Below the pieces are notes generated by a model. The model ran no database searches. It saw nothing but the letters and a program-made list of their open reading frames with translations, and was not told the origin of the DNA. DNA of 23,679 nt from an uncultured Fidelibacterota bacterium (lineage in GTDB: Bacteria > Marinisomatota > Marinisomatia > Marinisomatales > UBA1611): assembly GCA_913041325.1 (NCBI GenBank), contig CAJWHU010000007.1, forward strand, positions 1 to 23,679, read 5' to 3'. The translations under genes and the position numbers were made by a program. This document shows positions 15,009 through 22,258 of the stretch, piece after piece. Position 1 is the first letter of the stretch. Each line of letters starts with the position of its first letter.

Positions 15009-17292
15009 TAAATAAGAACTTGGGCTTAATTAAACTAGTTAACGCTGGTAATGTAGCTAGAGCTCCAAATAAACAAAAGAATATTGAACCCATTACAAGA
15101 ATACCAAAGATTCTCACGGGGACAAAGACAGAAAATAGTAGCGCAGAGAATCCCACAACTACCGATAGACCGTTAAATAGAATCCCTTTACCTGAAATTC
15201 GAAATGTGTTAGTGATAGCCTCCTCAAATGAGTCGCCATCATTTATATGATCTTTTAAATGCCATAAAAAGTGTACAGTGTAGTCTACTCCAACGCCCAC
15301 TAGAATACATGTTAACAATGATGTTGTAATATTTAGAGTGATGCCTAAATATCCCATTAGCCCAAACATCATAGATACGGAAACAATCATCGGTAAAGTT
15401 GCGAGAAATCCTCCACTTAGAGACTTAAGCACGACGGACATTATGATCAAAATAATAAAAACTGATACTAGAAGGCTTATAAATTGCCCGCGGATAACCA
15501 TATGATTAATAACCCCCATTAAAGTAGCACCGCCTGTCAAACTCATTGGAGTATCATCATAAAAATTTGCGTTTATGAATTGCTCCGTATCCTCAACAAT
15601 TTCTGCAATAGCATGCGTTTGGACCTCCTGTAGCCTTAACAAAATTTGGGTATTTGCTGGTTCCTCGACATCATCTAAAATGACATTAAACTCATCTCCA
15701 TCCGTGGAAATTGAATACATGAACATATACTGATGTATCAATTCTCTATCATCGGGAATGATTTCTAATTTTTTATCACCTCCATTAAAACTAGAGTGCA
15801 TCTTCTTTATGACGTCGGCAATCGAGTGAGATTTGGTGACAATTGAATGCTGCTTCTTAATGTGTTTAGTCAGTTTTTCTATGTTTTTAAGCACAGCAGG
15901 ATCAAAGATATCTCCCTCTACAAGAATGCTCATCTGTGTTGAGCCACCAAATGCATCACTGATTTTTGTATTGGCGATTCTGAGTGCCGAGGATTTCGGA
16001 AAATAATGATCAGGATTGGTATCGACCTTAAGATCCCTCACGCCGAAAGTTAACAAGGAAGAGATGATCAATAGCACTGCAAGGACACTTTTTCTATATT
16101 TTATAAAAAACTTACCCATGCCTACTAAAAAAATATCCATATTAGACGAGTCAACATTTGGCTTTAGGTACTTAGGTCTTGGTAATAAAATTAAAACCGA
16201 GGGTATCACTACTATGCTTAGAATAAACGCGATAAAAATACCAAAGGAAAGTAAAATACCCATTTCTCGCGCACGAGGCAATGAATGGGAAAGCAGACAT
16301 AAAAAACTAACCACAGTAGTTAAACCAGCTAATAGAATAGGTATTCCCACTTTACGTATTGTTTTCCTAAGAGTTTGCCCCTTGGTCGATGAAGTATCTG
16401 AGCGCGAATATTCAAAGTAATGAGATATAATATGTATTCCATAGTTATTTGCTATAGCAACCAGCGTAACAGGAATCAAGGTCCCAATGAAGGCGAGTCT
16501 CATTCCTAGCCAGCCCATTATTCCAAAAGTCCATAAAATTGAGAAGGTTACAACAAAAAAAGGTAGAAATACCCCCACCCAACTGCGAAATGACAGCATA
16601 AGTAGAAAAATACATAGCCCGACAGCAACTGGAGTAAACACACGCATATCGCGTTGCATATACTCAATGATTGTAGCCCTAGTTATGGGAAGACTTGAAA
16701 CAAAAAAATACTCGGGACCGCGATAATTATTAACCAGACTAAAAACATCTTTTCTAAACCGAAACTCATCATATTCAAAAGATGAGTTTATCTGGCATAT
16801 GAAGCAAAGAATAGTCAAATCATCAGAAACAAGATTTCCTAAGACGCCAGAGTCTTTAATTCGACTGATCAAATTTTTCATAGCCGACGTGTCTGAGGGT
16901 ATCTCTATTAAAAGTGGCTCAATTTCAAAACCATTTTTATTCGGTAATATATAGTTCTGATTAAATATAGAAGTAACTCTGCTGATTACCCCTAATGATT
17001 CAAGCGTGTCTTGGAAGGTGGATAGTTTTTGTAATGTTTTGCCCGTAAATAAACTGTCTGACTCAACAGCAATAATCAAGATATCACTTCCGGTAAACAG
17101 GCTATCAACTTTTTCCATAGATTTAACTATTTTGTTATCTCGAGGTAGACTTGAACTAATTGCAGGATCCATCTCCAGATCAAAAATTTTCCACCCCACA
17201 GCGACAGTAAGGAAGATAACAGTAGCAATAATTGTTCGTGGATAATGTTTATCGAACTGGAATAAGGCTTTTGATGCTTGTCGAAGTTTCAT
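14986..17292 (-). CDS. RND superfamily exporter, MMPL/HAE3 type (copy 2)
   Basis: A 768-residue inner-membrane exporter with the same duplicated layout as the one at 2708-5017: helix 1 near 18-36, five helices at about 218-372, helix 7 near 400-420 and five more at about 603-755. Helix 10 keeps the proton-relay motif GVGVDYTVHF with D670. In helix 4 the matching segment is IANNYGIHII (280-289), where the acidic residue of copy 1 (IANSDGVHV) is replaced by Tyr284, so only one acidic relay site is obvious. The periplasmic loops are acidic and differ clearly from copy 1, suggesting another substrate or a division of labour. The ATG start lies 80 bases from the divergent thiamine pyrophosphokinase gene. 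The 3' end overlaps the small membrane protein gene. Confidence 0.88.
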   Translation of the reverse strand: MKLRQASKALFQFDKHYPRTIIATVIFLTVAVGWKIFDLEMDPAISSSLPRDNKIVKSMEKVDSLFTGSDILIIAVESDSLFTGKTLQKLSTFQDTLESLGVISRVTSIFNQNYILPNKNGFEIEPLLIEIPSDTSAMKNLISRIKDSGVLGNLVSDDLTILCFICQINSSFEYDEFRFRKDVFSLVNNYRGPEYFFVSSLPITRATIIEYMQRDMRVFTPVAVGLCIFLLMLSFRSWVGVFLPFFVVTFSILWTFGIMGWLGMRLAFIGTLIPVTLVAIANNYGIHIISHYFEYSRSDTSSTKGQTLRKTIRKVGIPILLAGLTTVVSFLCLLSHSLPRAREMGILLSFGIFIAFILSIVVIPSVLILLPRPKYLKPNVDSSNMDIFLVGMGKFFIKYRKSVLAVLLIISSLLTFGVRDLKVDTNPDHYFPKSSALRIANTKISDAFGGSTQMSILVEGDIFDPAVLKNIEKLTKHIKKQHSIVTKSHSIADVIKKMHSSFNGGDKKLEIIPDDRELIHQYMFMYSISTDGDEFNVILDDVEEPANTQILLRLQEVQTHAIAEIVEDTEQFINANFYDDTPMSLTGGATLMGVINHMVIRGQFISLLVSVFIILIIMSVVLKSLSGGFLATLPMIVSVSMMFGLMGYLGITLNITTSLLTCILVGVGVDYTVHFLWHLKDHINDGDSFEEAITNTFRISGKGILFNGLSVVVGFSALLFSVFVPVRIFGILVMGSIFFCLFGALATLPALTSLIKPKFLFNGKKLSR

Positions 17293-17372
17293 AAATAATA
17301 AATAAATTTAATTCTTCAATCTGAAGTTTGGAATGAGTTCTATATGGTTAAAGTGAGTTTGTAATTTCATGG

Positions 17373-18008
17373 ATGAAAGAATACACTTTAAAAGAAAATT
17401 CAACCCACATACTTTTCGGTAATGGACAAATACCAAACAACCATACTGTGAAAAAATTATTGAATGGTGCTGAAAAAATAATTTGTATTGATGGAGGTGC
17501 AGATAAACTTCTAAAAATTGGTTTTGAGCCAAACCTAATAATTGGTGATTTAGATTCCCTAGATAATGATCCAAAAAGTTACAACTGTGAAGTTGTAAAA
17601 ATTTCTGATCAGTCAAATACTGATTTAGAAAAAGGTCTCGATTGGTGTCACCAAAATCATATACAAACAGTTGCATTGATTGGATTTACTGGGTTGCGGG
17701 ATGATCATTATCTGGCTTCTTTGTGGAGCATGTTACATTATTCAGATAGGATCAATTGCACTATTATCTCAGATGAATACAAAATTTTATGTTTGAAAGG
17801 TTTATCAAAACTTTATGTTAGCCTCGGGCAAACTATCTCAATAATTACATCATCGCCGAATACTTTGATAAAAACCAAAGGACTGAAATATAACCTGTCT
17901 GAAGAGAAATTACTAAGCCCTGGAAATGGCATGAGTAATGTTGCCTCTGGAAAAATCATTGAAATTAATAGCGACAATTGGGTCTGGGTATTTATTAAGT
18001 ATGCATGA
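17373..18008 (+). CDS. thiN: Thiamine pyrophosphokinase
   Basis: Converts thiamine and ATP to thiamine diphosphate in the cytoplasm, a salvage enzyme. At 211 residues it has the usual length. Family motifs appear in order: CIDGGADKL (38-46), IIGDLDSL (56-63), DQSNTDLEKGL (79-89) for metal and nucleotide binding, and GLRDDHYLASL (107-117), followed by the C-terminal thiamine-binding beta domain with GMSNVASGK. The stop overlaps the symporter start (ATGA), so the two are co-translated. I looked for a TPP riboswitch in the 80 bases upstream and found none. The ATG at 17373 has no good ribosome site. The gene symbol follows bacterial usage; the identification rests on motifs. Confidence 0.87.
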   Translation: MKEYTLKENSTHILFGNGQIPNNHTVKKLLNGAEKIICIDGGADKLLKIGFEPNLIIGDLDSLDNDPKSYNCEVVKISDQSNTDLEKGLDWCHQNHIQTVALIGFTGLRDDHYLASLWSMLHYSDRINCTIISDEYKILCLKGLSKLYVSLGQTISIITSSPNTLIKTKGLKYNLSEEKLLSPGNGMSNVASGKIIEINSDNWVWVFIKYA

Positions 18009-19396
18009 TGTATAGCTTTCAGATAATTGACTGGACAATTTTCTTTCTATATGCCTTATCTATTACCTATTTTGGTTTTTTTAAGGTACAAAATAAGCCA
18101 GCTTCTGAGAAAGAATTTATTCTTTCAGGAAGGAGGCTAAGTATTACTGGATTTGTTGCTACTCTTGTGACAACTTGGTACGGTGCAATACTTGGAATTG
18201 GCGAAAACACTTTACTTTTTGGAATTCAAACATGGTTTATTTTCTCCTTCCCTTATTATATATTTGCTATCATTTATGCTTTATGGATAGCTCCAAGAAT
18301 AAAGAAGTCAGGTGCCTTATCCATTCCAGAACAATTTAGAACACATTACGGGGATAGTGCAGGTCTTGCAGCAGCACTGATCATAAGCTTTTTGTCGAAC
18401 CCCGCGCCTTACATTTTAAGCCTCGGAATCTTATTAGAGTTTCTTTTCGGCATTAGTCTTGGCGTTTCACTTGCGATTGCAACATTATTTAGTGTACTAT
18501 ATATTTGGAATGGGGGGTTTTCTGCCGTTGTGAGAACTGATATTTTTCAATTTTTTCTAATGTTTTTTGGGTTTTTTATTATGCTGATTTTTCTCTGGCT
18601 AAATATTGAATCGCCTCTTGTGATGGTGCAAAAACTCCCAAATACGCACATTGATCCACTTGGGGGCAACACCTTACAATATGTTCTTGTCTGGTTTTTC
18701 ATTGCATCTTGGACATTTATTGATCCGGGTTTTTACCAGAGATGTGCAGCAGCAGAATCACCGTCAATAGCTAAGAGAGGTATACTAATCTCAATTTGTT
18801 TTTGGGCCCTTTTCGATTTGATGTCCATTACAGCCGCAATGTATGCGGTGGGTTATGTTAGTACTGAAAAAGCACTTTTAACATATCCAATTTTGGCTCA
18901 TAAAATTTTGCCAGCTGGCGTTTTCGGATTATTCATTACTGGAATTTTAGCAATTTTGATGTCCACAATTGACTCGTTGAGTCTGGTATGCGCTATATCA
19001 TTTGGAAGAGATATTCTTTGGAGGATTGATAAAGATTCAGACAAAATGGGCTCATTAATATTTGTTCGAAGAGGTTTGATAATAATATCATTAATTTCGC
19101 TTTTTTTAGCTTATTTATTGCCCTCTGTGGTGAAATTATTTTACTTATTAGGTTCGCTGTTAATACCGGGTTTAATACTGCCATTTCTTTTTACTCTAAA
19201 GAAAAATAACAGTGGCGGTGCTGAAACTCTTGGAGCGACTTGGATAATTTTGCCCATATTGACAACAGCAACCTGGTTTATCATTTCAAAAATTATTGGA
19301 GGAAATATTTTCAATATTGAGCCCTTCTACTCTGGTATTTTTACCTCAGTATTATATTTAGTGATTAAGCGAAAAGGAGCTAGTAATGGCAACTGA
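18005..19396 (+). CDS. Sodium:solute symporter (SSS family), possible thiamine transporter
   Basis: A 463-residue inner-membrane symporter with about 12-13 helices, of the PutP/PanF (SSS) family. Typical features are the N-terminal region SGRRLSITGFVATLVTTWYG, the segment SIPEQFRTHYG after the first helices, and TIDSLSLVCAISFGRDI (about 322-338), which corresponds to the Na+-site helix and the conserved 'RD' following it. The substrate cannot be read from sequence. The four-base overlap with thiamine pyrophosphokinase makes thiamine or a precursor the best guess. SSS members (ThiV) have been predicted as thiamine or hydroxymethylpyrimidine transporters from comparative genomics in other bacteria. 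Pantothenate, sugars and amino acids are alternatives. Confidence 0.83.
   Translation: MMYSFQIIDWTIFFLYALSITYFGFFKVQNKPASEKEFILSGRRLSITGFVATLVTTWYGAILGIGENTLLFGIQTWFIFSFPYYIFAIIYALWIAPRIKKSGALSIPEQFRTHYGDSAGLAAALIISFLSNPAPYILSLGILLEFLFGISLGVSLAIATLFSVLYIWNGGFSAVVRTDIFQFFLMFFGFFIMLIFLWLNIESPLVMVQKLPNTHIDPLGGNTLQYVLVWFFIASWTFIDPGFYQRCAAAESPSIAKRGILISICFWALFDLMSITAAMYAVGYVSTEKALLTYPILAHKILPAGVFGLFITGILAILMSTIDSLSLVCAISFGRDILWRIDKDSDKMGSLIFVRRGLIIISLISLFLAYLLPSVVKLFYLLGSLLIPGLILPFLFTLKKNNSGGAETLGATWIILPILTTATWFIISKIIGGNIFNIEPFYSGIFTSVLYLVIKRKGASNGN
19374..19379 (+). promoter_or_regulatory. Strong Shine-Dalgarno site for the CYTH gene
   Basis: AAGGAG six bases before the ATG at 19386, inside the 3' end of the symporter gene. 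It is one of the best ribosome sites in the window and supports the overlapping start of the CYTH protein. Confidence 0.7.
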
Positions 19397-19850
19397 GATA
19401 GAAAGGAAATTTCTTGTTAAAAACCCCCCGCTCTACCTAGCTGAAAATAAAGTAAACATAAAACAGGGTTATATTGTAAGTGATAAGGAGAAAGTCATAC
19501 GCGTTAGAATAGAAGAAAATTCTTTTTTTCTAACCATTAAAGGAAGACAAACAGGTATATCAAGACCTGAATATGATTTTCCTATTTCTGAAAATGATGC
19601 TGACGAACTTATTACTCATTTTTGTAATGATAAAATAATTGAAAAAACCAGATATTATGTAAAACACGGTGAGCACCTTTGGGAAATTGATGAATTCCAT
19701 AAAAAGAACGCAGGACTAATTGTTGCAGAAATTGAACTAAAATCTGAAGATGAAATTTTTGAGCCCCCCTCATGGATCATGCAGGAAGTCACATCGATAG
19801 GAAAATATTATAACATGAATCTTGCAACCAACCCCTATGAGAGCTGGTGA
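19386..19850 (+). CDS. CYTH-domain triphosphate tunnel metalloenzyme (inorganic or thiamine triphosphatase-like)
   Basis: A 154-residue single-domain CYTH protein. The N-terminal signature EIERKFLV (ExExK, residues 4-11) is followed by the basic and acidic strands of the tunnel: VIRVRIEENSFFLTIKG, KTRYYVKHG, WEIDEFH and AEIELKSED. Family members hydrolyse inorganic triphosphate, thiamine triphosphate or other triphosphates with a divalent metal; a few are adenylate cyclases. Its length matches the short bacterial forms that mostly act on tripolyphosphate. The gene overlaps the symporter by 11 bases and sits downstream of thiamine pyrophosphokinase, so thiamine triphosphate is a reasonable candidate substrate. 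That choice is inferred from context only. Confidence 0.87.
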   Translation: MATEIERKFLVKNPPLYLAENKVNIKQGYIVSDKEKVIRVRIEENSFFLTIKGRQTGISRPEYDFPISENDADELITHFCNDKIIEKTRYYVKHGEHLWEIDEFHKKNAGLIVAEIELKSEDEIFEPPSWIMQEVTSIGKYYNMNLATNPYESW

Positions 19851-19888
19851 CATTTATCAATCTGATATGAAAAAAGGATGCAAAATTT

Positions 19889-20908
19889 CTATTCCATTGA
19901 TGAATCATACTTGCCATGGGTTGCAAGACTATTCAATTTTGCTCTTTTATAAAAGGCATCCTGGGCATCCTTAACATTCATAGCCTGCCCACCCCATTTT
20001 TTTAGCGCGGGTGCTTGCAATGCCCTTCCGTAAGAATAAGTAAGATTCCAGGGAGAATTTTCACCAAGAATTTGGTTCATTTTATTCAGATGAGCAGTGG
20101 CATCTTCATCACTTTGACCACCAGATAAAAAGGCAATACCCGGTACAGCGGATGGAACACAACGCTTCAATACAGTAACCGTCATTTCTGCTACTGTATC
20201 TACATTAGCTTTTTCAGAACATTCGTAACCTGACATCACCATATTTGGTTTTAAAACCATTCCTTCAAACTCTACATTTTGTAAGTACAGTTCAGAGAAT
20301 GTAGTATGTAAAACCTCTTCTGTTACCATAAAGCTATCTTGTATCGAATGCTCACCATCCATGAGGATTTCAGGTTCTACAATAGGAACAAGACCATTTT
20401 CTTGGCACAAGGCTGCATATCGAGCTAGAGCATGAGCGTTAGCAGTGATACATGCACCACTTGGTGTGGAATCACTAATATTTATCACTGCCCTCCATTT
20501 TGCAAAGCGGGCCCCAAGAGAATAATACTCTTTTAGTCTTCCATCTAAACCATCAAGACCTTCTGTAATCTTCTCACCCTCGCTGCCAGGAAGGTGATGG
20601 GCCCCCATATCCACCTTTATACCAGGTATTACATCAAGGTCACTTAAATACTTGGGAAAGGGAGTATTGTCGTTAAGAGTTGACTGTCTCAGAGTCTCAT
20701 CAAAAAGTATTACACCACTTATAAATTCGTTCATCCCATCAGTTGTAAAAAGCATATCTCTGTAGGCATTTCTATTTTCTTCCGTGCTTTCCAGATTAAT
20801 TGAATCAAATCTTTTTTTGCAGGTCGGCGCACTTTCATCTGCTGCTAGTATGCCTCTACCCTTTTCGACCATTTTTTTTGCTATACCATTTAGGCTATTT
20901 AAGTCCAT
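19889..20908 (-). CDS. Class I fructose-bisphosphate aldolase
   Basis: Cleaves fructose 1,6-bisphosphate to the two triose phosphates, or joins them in gluconeogenesis, by a Schiff-base mechanism without metal. The 339 residues contain all hallmark sites of the eukaryote-like class I family: GILAADES (D24), GIKVD (K99), FAKWR (K137), VEPE (E178, E180) and the Schiff-base lysine K220 in GMVLKPNMVM. Class I aldolase is less common in bacteria than class II. A good AGGAG (20914-20918) stands five bases before the ATG. The gene follows PPi-phosphofructokinase by 15 bases on the same strand, so the two are an operon performing consecutive steps. It faces the CYTH gene across 38 bases with no clear terminator. 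Confidence 0.96.
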   Translation of the reverse strand: MDLNSLNGIAKKMVEKGRGILAADESAPTCKKRFDSINLESTEENRNAYRDMLFTTDGMNEFISGVILFDETLRQSTLNDNTPFPKYLSDLDVIPGIKVDMGAHHLPGSEGEKITEGLDGLDGRLKEYYSLGARFAKWRAVINISDSTPSGACITANAHALARYAALCQENGLVPIVEPEILMDGEHSIQDSFMVTEEVLHTTFSELYLQNVEFEGMVLKPNMVMSGYECSEKANVDTVAEMTVTVLKRCVPSAVPGIAFLSGGQSDEDATAHLNKMNQILGENSPWNLTYSYGRALQAPALKKWGGQAMNVKDAQDAFYKRAKLNSLATHGKYDSSME

Positions 20909-20913
20909 TTTTA

Positions 20914-20918
20914 CTCCT
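20914..20918 (-). promoter_or_regulatory. Shine-Dalgarno site for the aldolase gene
   Basis: AGGAG on the minus strand, five bases ahead of the aldolase ATG, within the 15-base gap after the phosphofructokinase stop. It fixes the aldolase start. Confidence 0.7.
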
Positions 20919-20923
20919 AGTAT

Positions 20924-22114
20924 TTATTTTTGATTAATTTCTTTCAACATCGATCTAAACCAATCAATGTTTTTATCAAAGGGTTTACCCCCTTTGACCC
21001 TACTAAATTCAATTAAACTTAGTTTCCCACCATACTTATCATCTAGACCTGATAAACCACTATCCCCGTTCAGTGCGCATTCAACAGCATATTCTGATGA
21101 TTTTTTAATTAAATCAAGATCTTGTTTATTGGCTTTGGCCGAGCGAGAAAAATAGCCACTTTTTTGTACCAAGGTTTTTTCTGCTCCCAGTTCACTGGAG
21201 AGATGTTTTGCAAACCATTTTCCGGGGTTTATTTCGTCGAGTCGAACATGACCGAATGCATCTCGGGGTACTTTGCCACCACTATCTTCAATCTCTCTGA
21301 CAATAACATCAAGCCCAGCTCCCTCGCTTAAAAATATATTTACACCATCCTTTTCATCCATAACTTTTTTTAATCTCTCAACCTCATTTTTAAAATCGAA
21401 ATCGATCTCTGGTATGTATATTGCATCAATGTCCCATCTTTTTTTATCAATTAATATTTCTGGTAGATATTTTCTTTTAGCTATTGACCCTCTGTAATTT
21501 CTAGCCGTCTGCGCGGTTAGCCATCCGCAGTTGCGACCCATGACCTCATGAATAATCAATTGTCGAGTGCTTGTGGTATTTTCATTTGCAATATTCTCAA
21601 AAAAAATAGCACCTTGCTCAGCAGCCGTCCATGCTCCTAATGTCTGTGAAACTGGGAAAACATCATTATCTACTGTTTTGGGCAAGCCTGATACTGTCAG
21701 ATCATAACCATTTTTATTCAAAAAGTCTGAAAGCTGTGCTGCCATCGTATTTGTATCATCACCTCCGATAGTGTGCAGGATGTTAATACCATCTTTTTTT
21801 AACTGTTCAGCGGCAACCTCTAATGGGTTTTGCCCTTCATTTACATATCCTCTGCGGATACAATCTTCTAAGTTTGTCAACTTGACCCTACTGTTTCCAA
21901 TGGGTGAACCACCGTAGTCAAACAAAATTTTGTAATTTTTCTTAACATTATCATCGAAGACAATTGAATTACCTAATAATAGACCCTGATAGCCGTTCAT
22001 GTAGCCTATTAATGTGGCATTCGGCTCCAATTTATTATATTCATAAATCAATGAACCAATAGAGGCGGATAGGCAGGGAGCAATACCGCCAGCTGTTAAA
22101 AAACCTACTTTCAT
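20924..22114 (-). CDS. pfp: Pyrophosphate-dependent 6-phosphofructokinase
   Basis: Reversibly phosphorylates fructose 6-phosphate with pyrophosphate. The 396 residues fit the short PPi-PFK group with an APCLS-type N-terminal loop (TAGGIAPCLSASIGSL, 7-22), as in rhizobial enzymes. Donor specificity is read from GGDD (117-120), where the second Asp blocks ATP, and Lys146 in PKTVDND, the two positions diagnostic of PPi use; ATP enzymes have GGDG and TIDND without the lysine. EVMGRNCGW marks the sugar phosphate site. It is the first gene of the operon with aldolase. The ATG start has no clear ribosome site, and the 144-base gap to the divergent synthetase gene must carry both promoters. The identification is strong; PPi preference is by motif. 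Confidence 0.93.
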   Translation of the reverse strand: MKVGFLTAGGIAPCLSASIGSLIYEYNKLEPNATLIGYMNGYQGLLLGNSIVFDDNVKKNYKILFDYGGSPIGNSRVKLTNLEDCIRRGYVNEGQNPLEVAAEQLKKDGINILHTIGGDDTNTMAAQLSDFLNKNGYDLTVSGLPKTVDNDVFPVSQTLGAWTAAEQGAIFFENIANENTTSTRQLIIHEVMGRNCGWLTAQTARNYRGSIAKRKYLPEILIDKKRWDIDAIYIPEIDFDFKNEVERLKKVMDEKDGVNIFLSEGAGLDVIVREIEDSGGKVPRDAFGHVRLDEINPGKWFAKHLSSELGAEKTLVQKSGYFSRSAKANKQDLDLIKKSSEYAVECALNGDSGLSGLDDKYGGKLSLIEFSRVKGGKPFDKNIDWFRSMLKEINQK

Positions 22115-22258
22115 AAACTATAAATAATACACTCTCTAATCGGGTGAAAATTATGAAAAAGTTTTACTTATATGTGATGCAAATTGTAAATAATTAAAAT
22201 ATCTTTGGATATCCTAATCTGATTGAAAAAATGGTTCTTATTTTAACTCACATTTAGA

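Noticed and set aside
16016..16420. Plus-strand open frame of 134 codons inside the second exporter
   Set aside because: It is antisense to well-conserved membrane helices of the exporter and has a basic, low-information sequence with no motif.
1954..17292. Aryl polyene biosynthesis cluster
   Set aside because: Such clusters also pair ketosynthases with MMPL-type exporters and LolA-like proteins, but here there is no acyl carrier protein, dehydratase, KAS II pair or aromatic-acid ligase, and sulfotransferases dominate.
17293..17372. Possible TPP riboswitch before the thiamine operon
   Set aside because: The gap is only 80 bases and contains neither the CUGAGA-like nor the CUGAUGAG-like core of the THI box.
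17308..17676. Minus-strand open frame of 122 codons opposite thiamine pyrophosphokinase
   Set aside because: It lies almost wholly opposite a gene with clear family motifs, has no recognisable domain, and its composition looks like a mirror of the coding strand.
22200..22207. TATCTTTG, a match to the Bacteroidetes -7 promoter element TAnnTTTG, before acetoacetyl-CoA synthetase
   Set aside because: No TTTG-type -33 element lies at the proper distance, the match is likely by chance in AT-rich DNA, and promoter rules for this lineage are not known to me.
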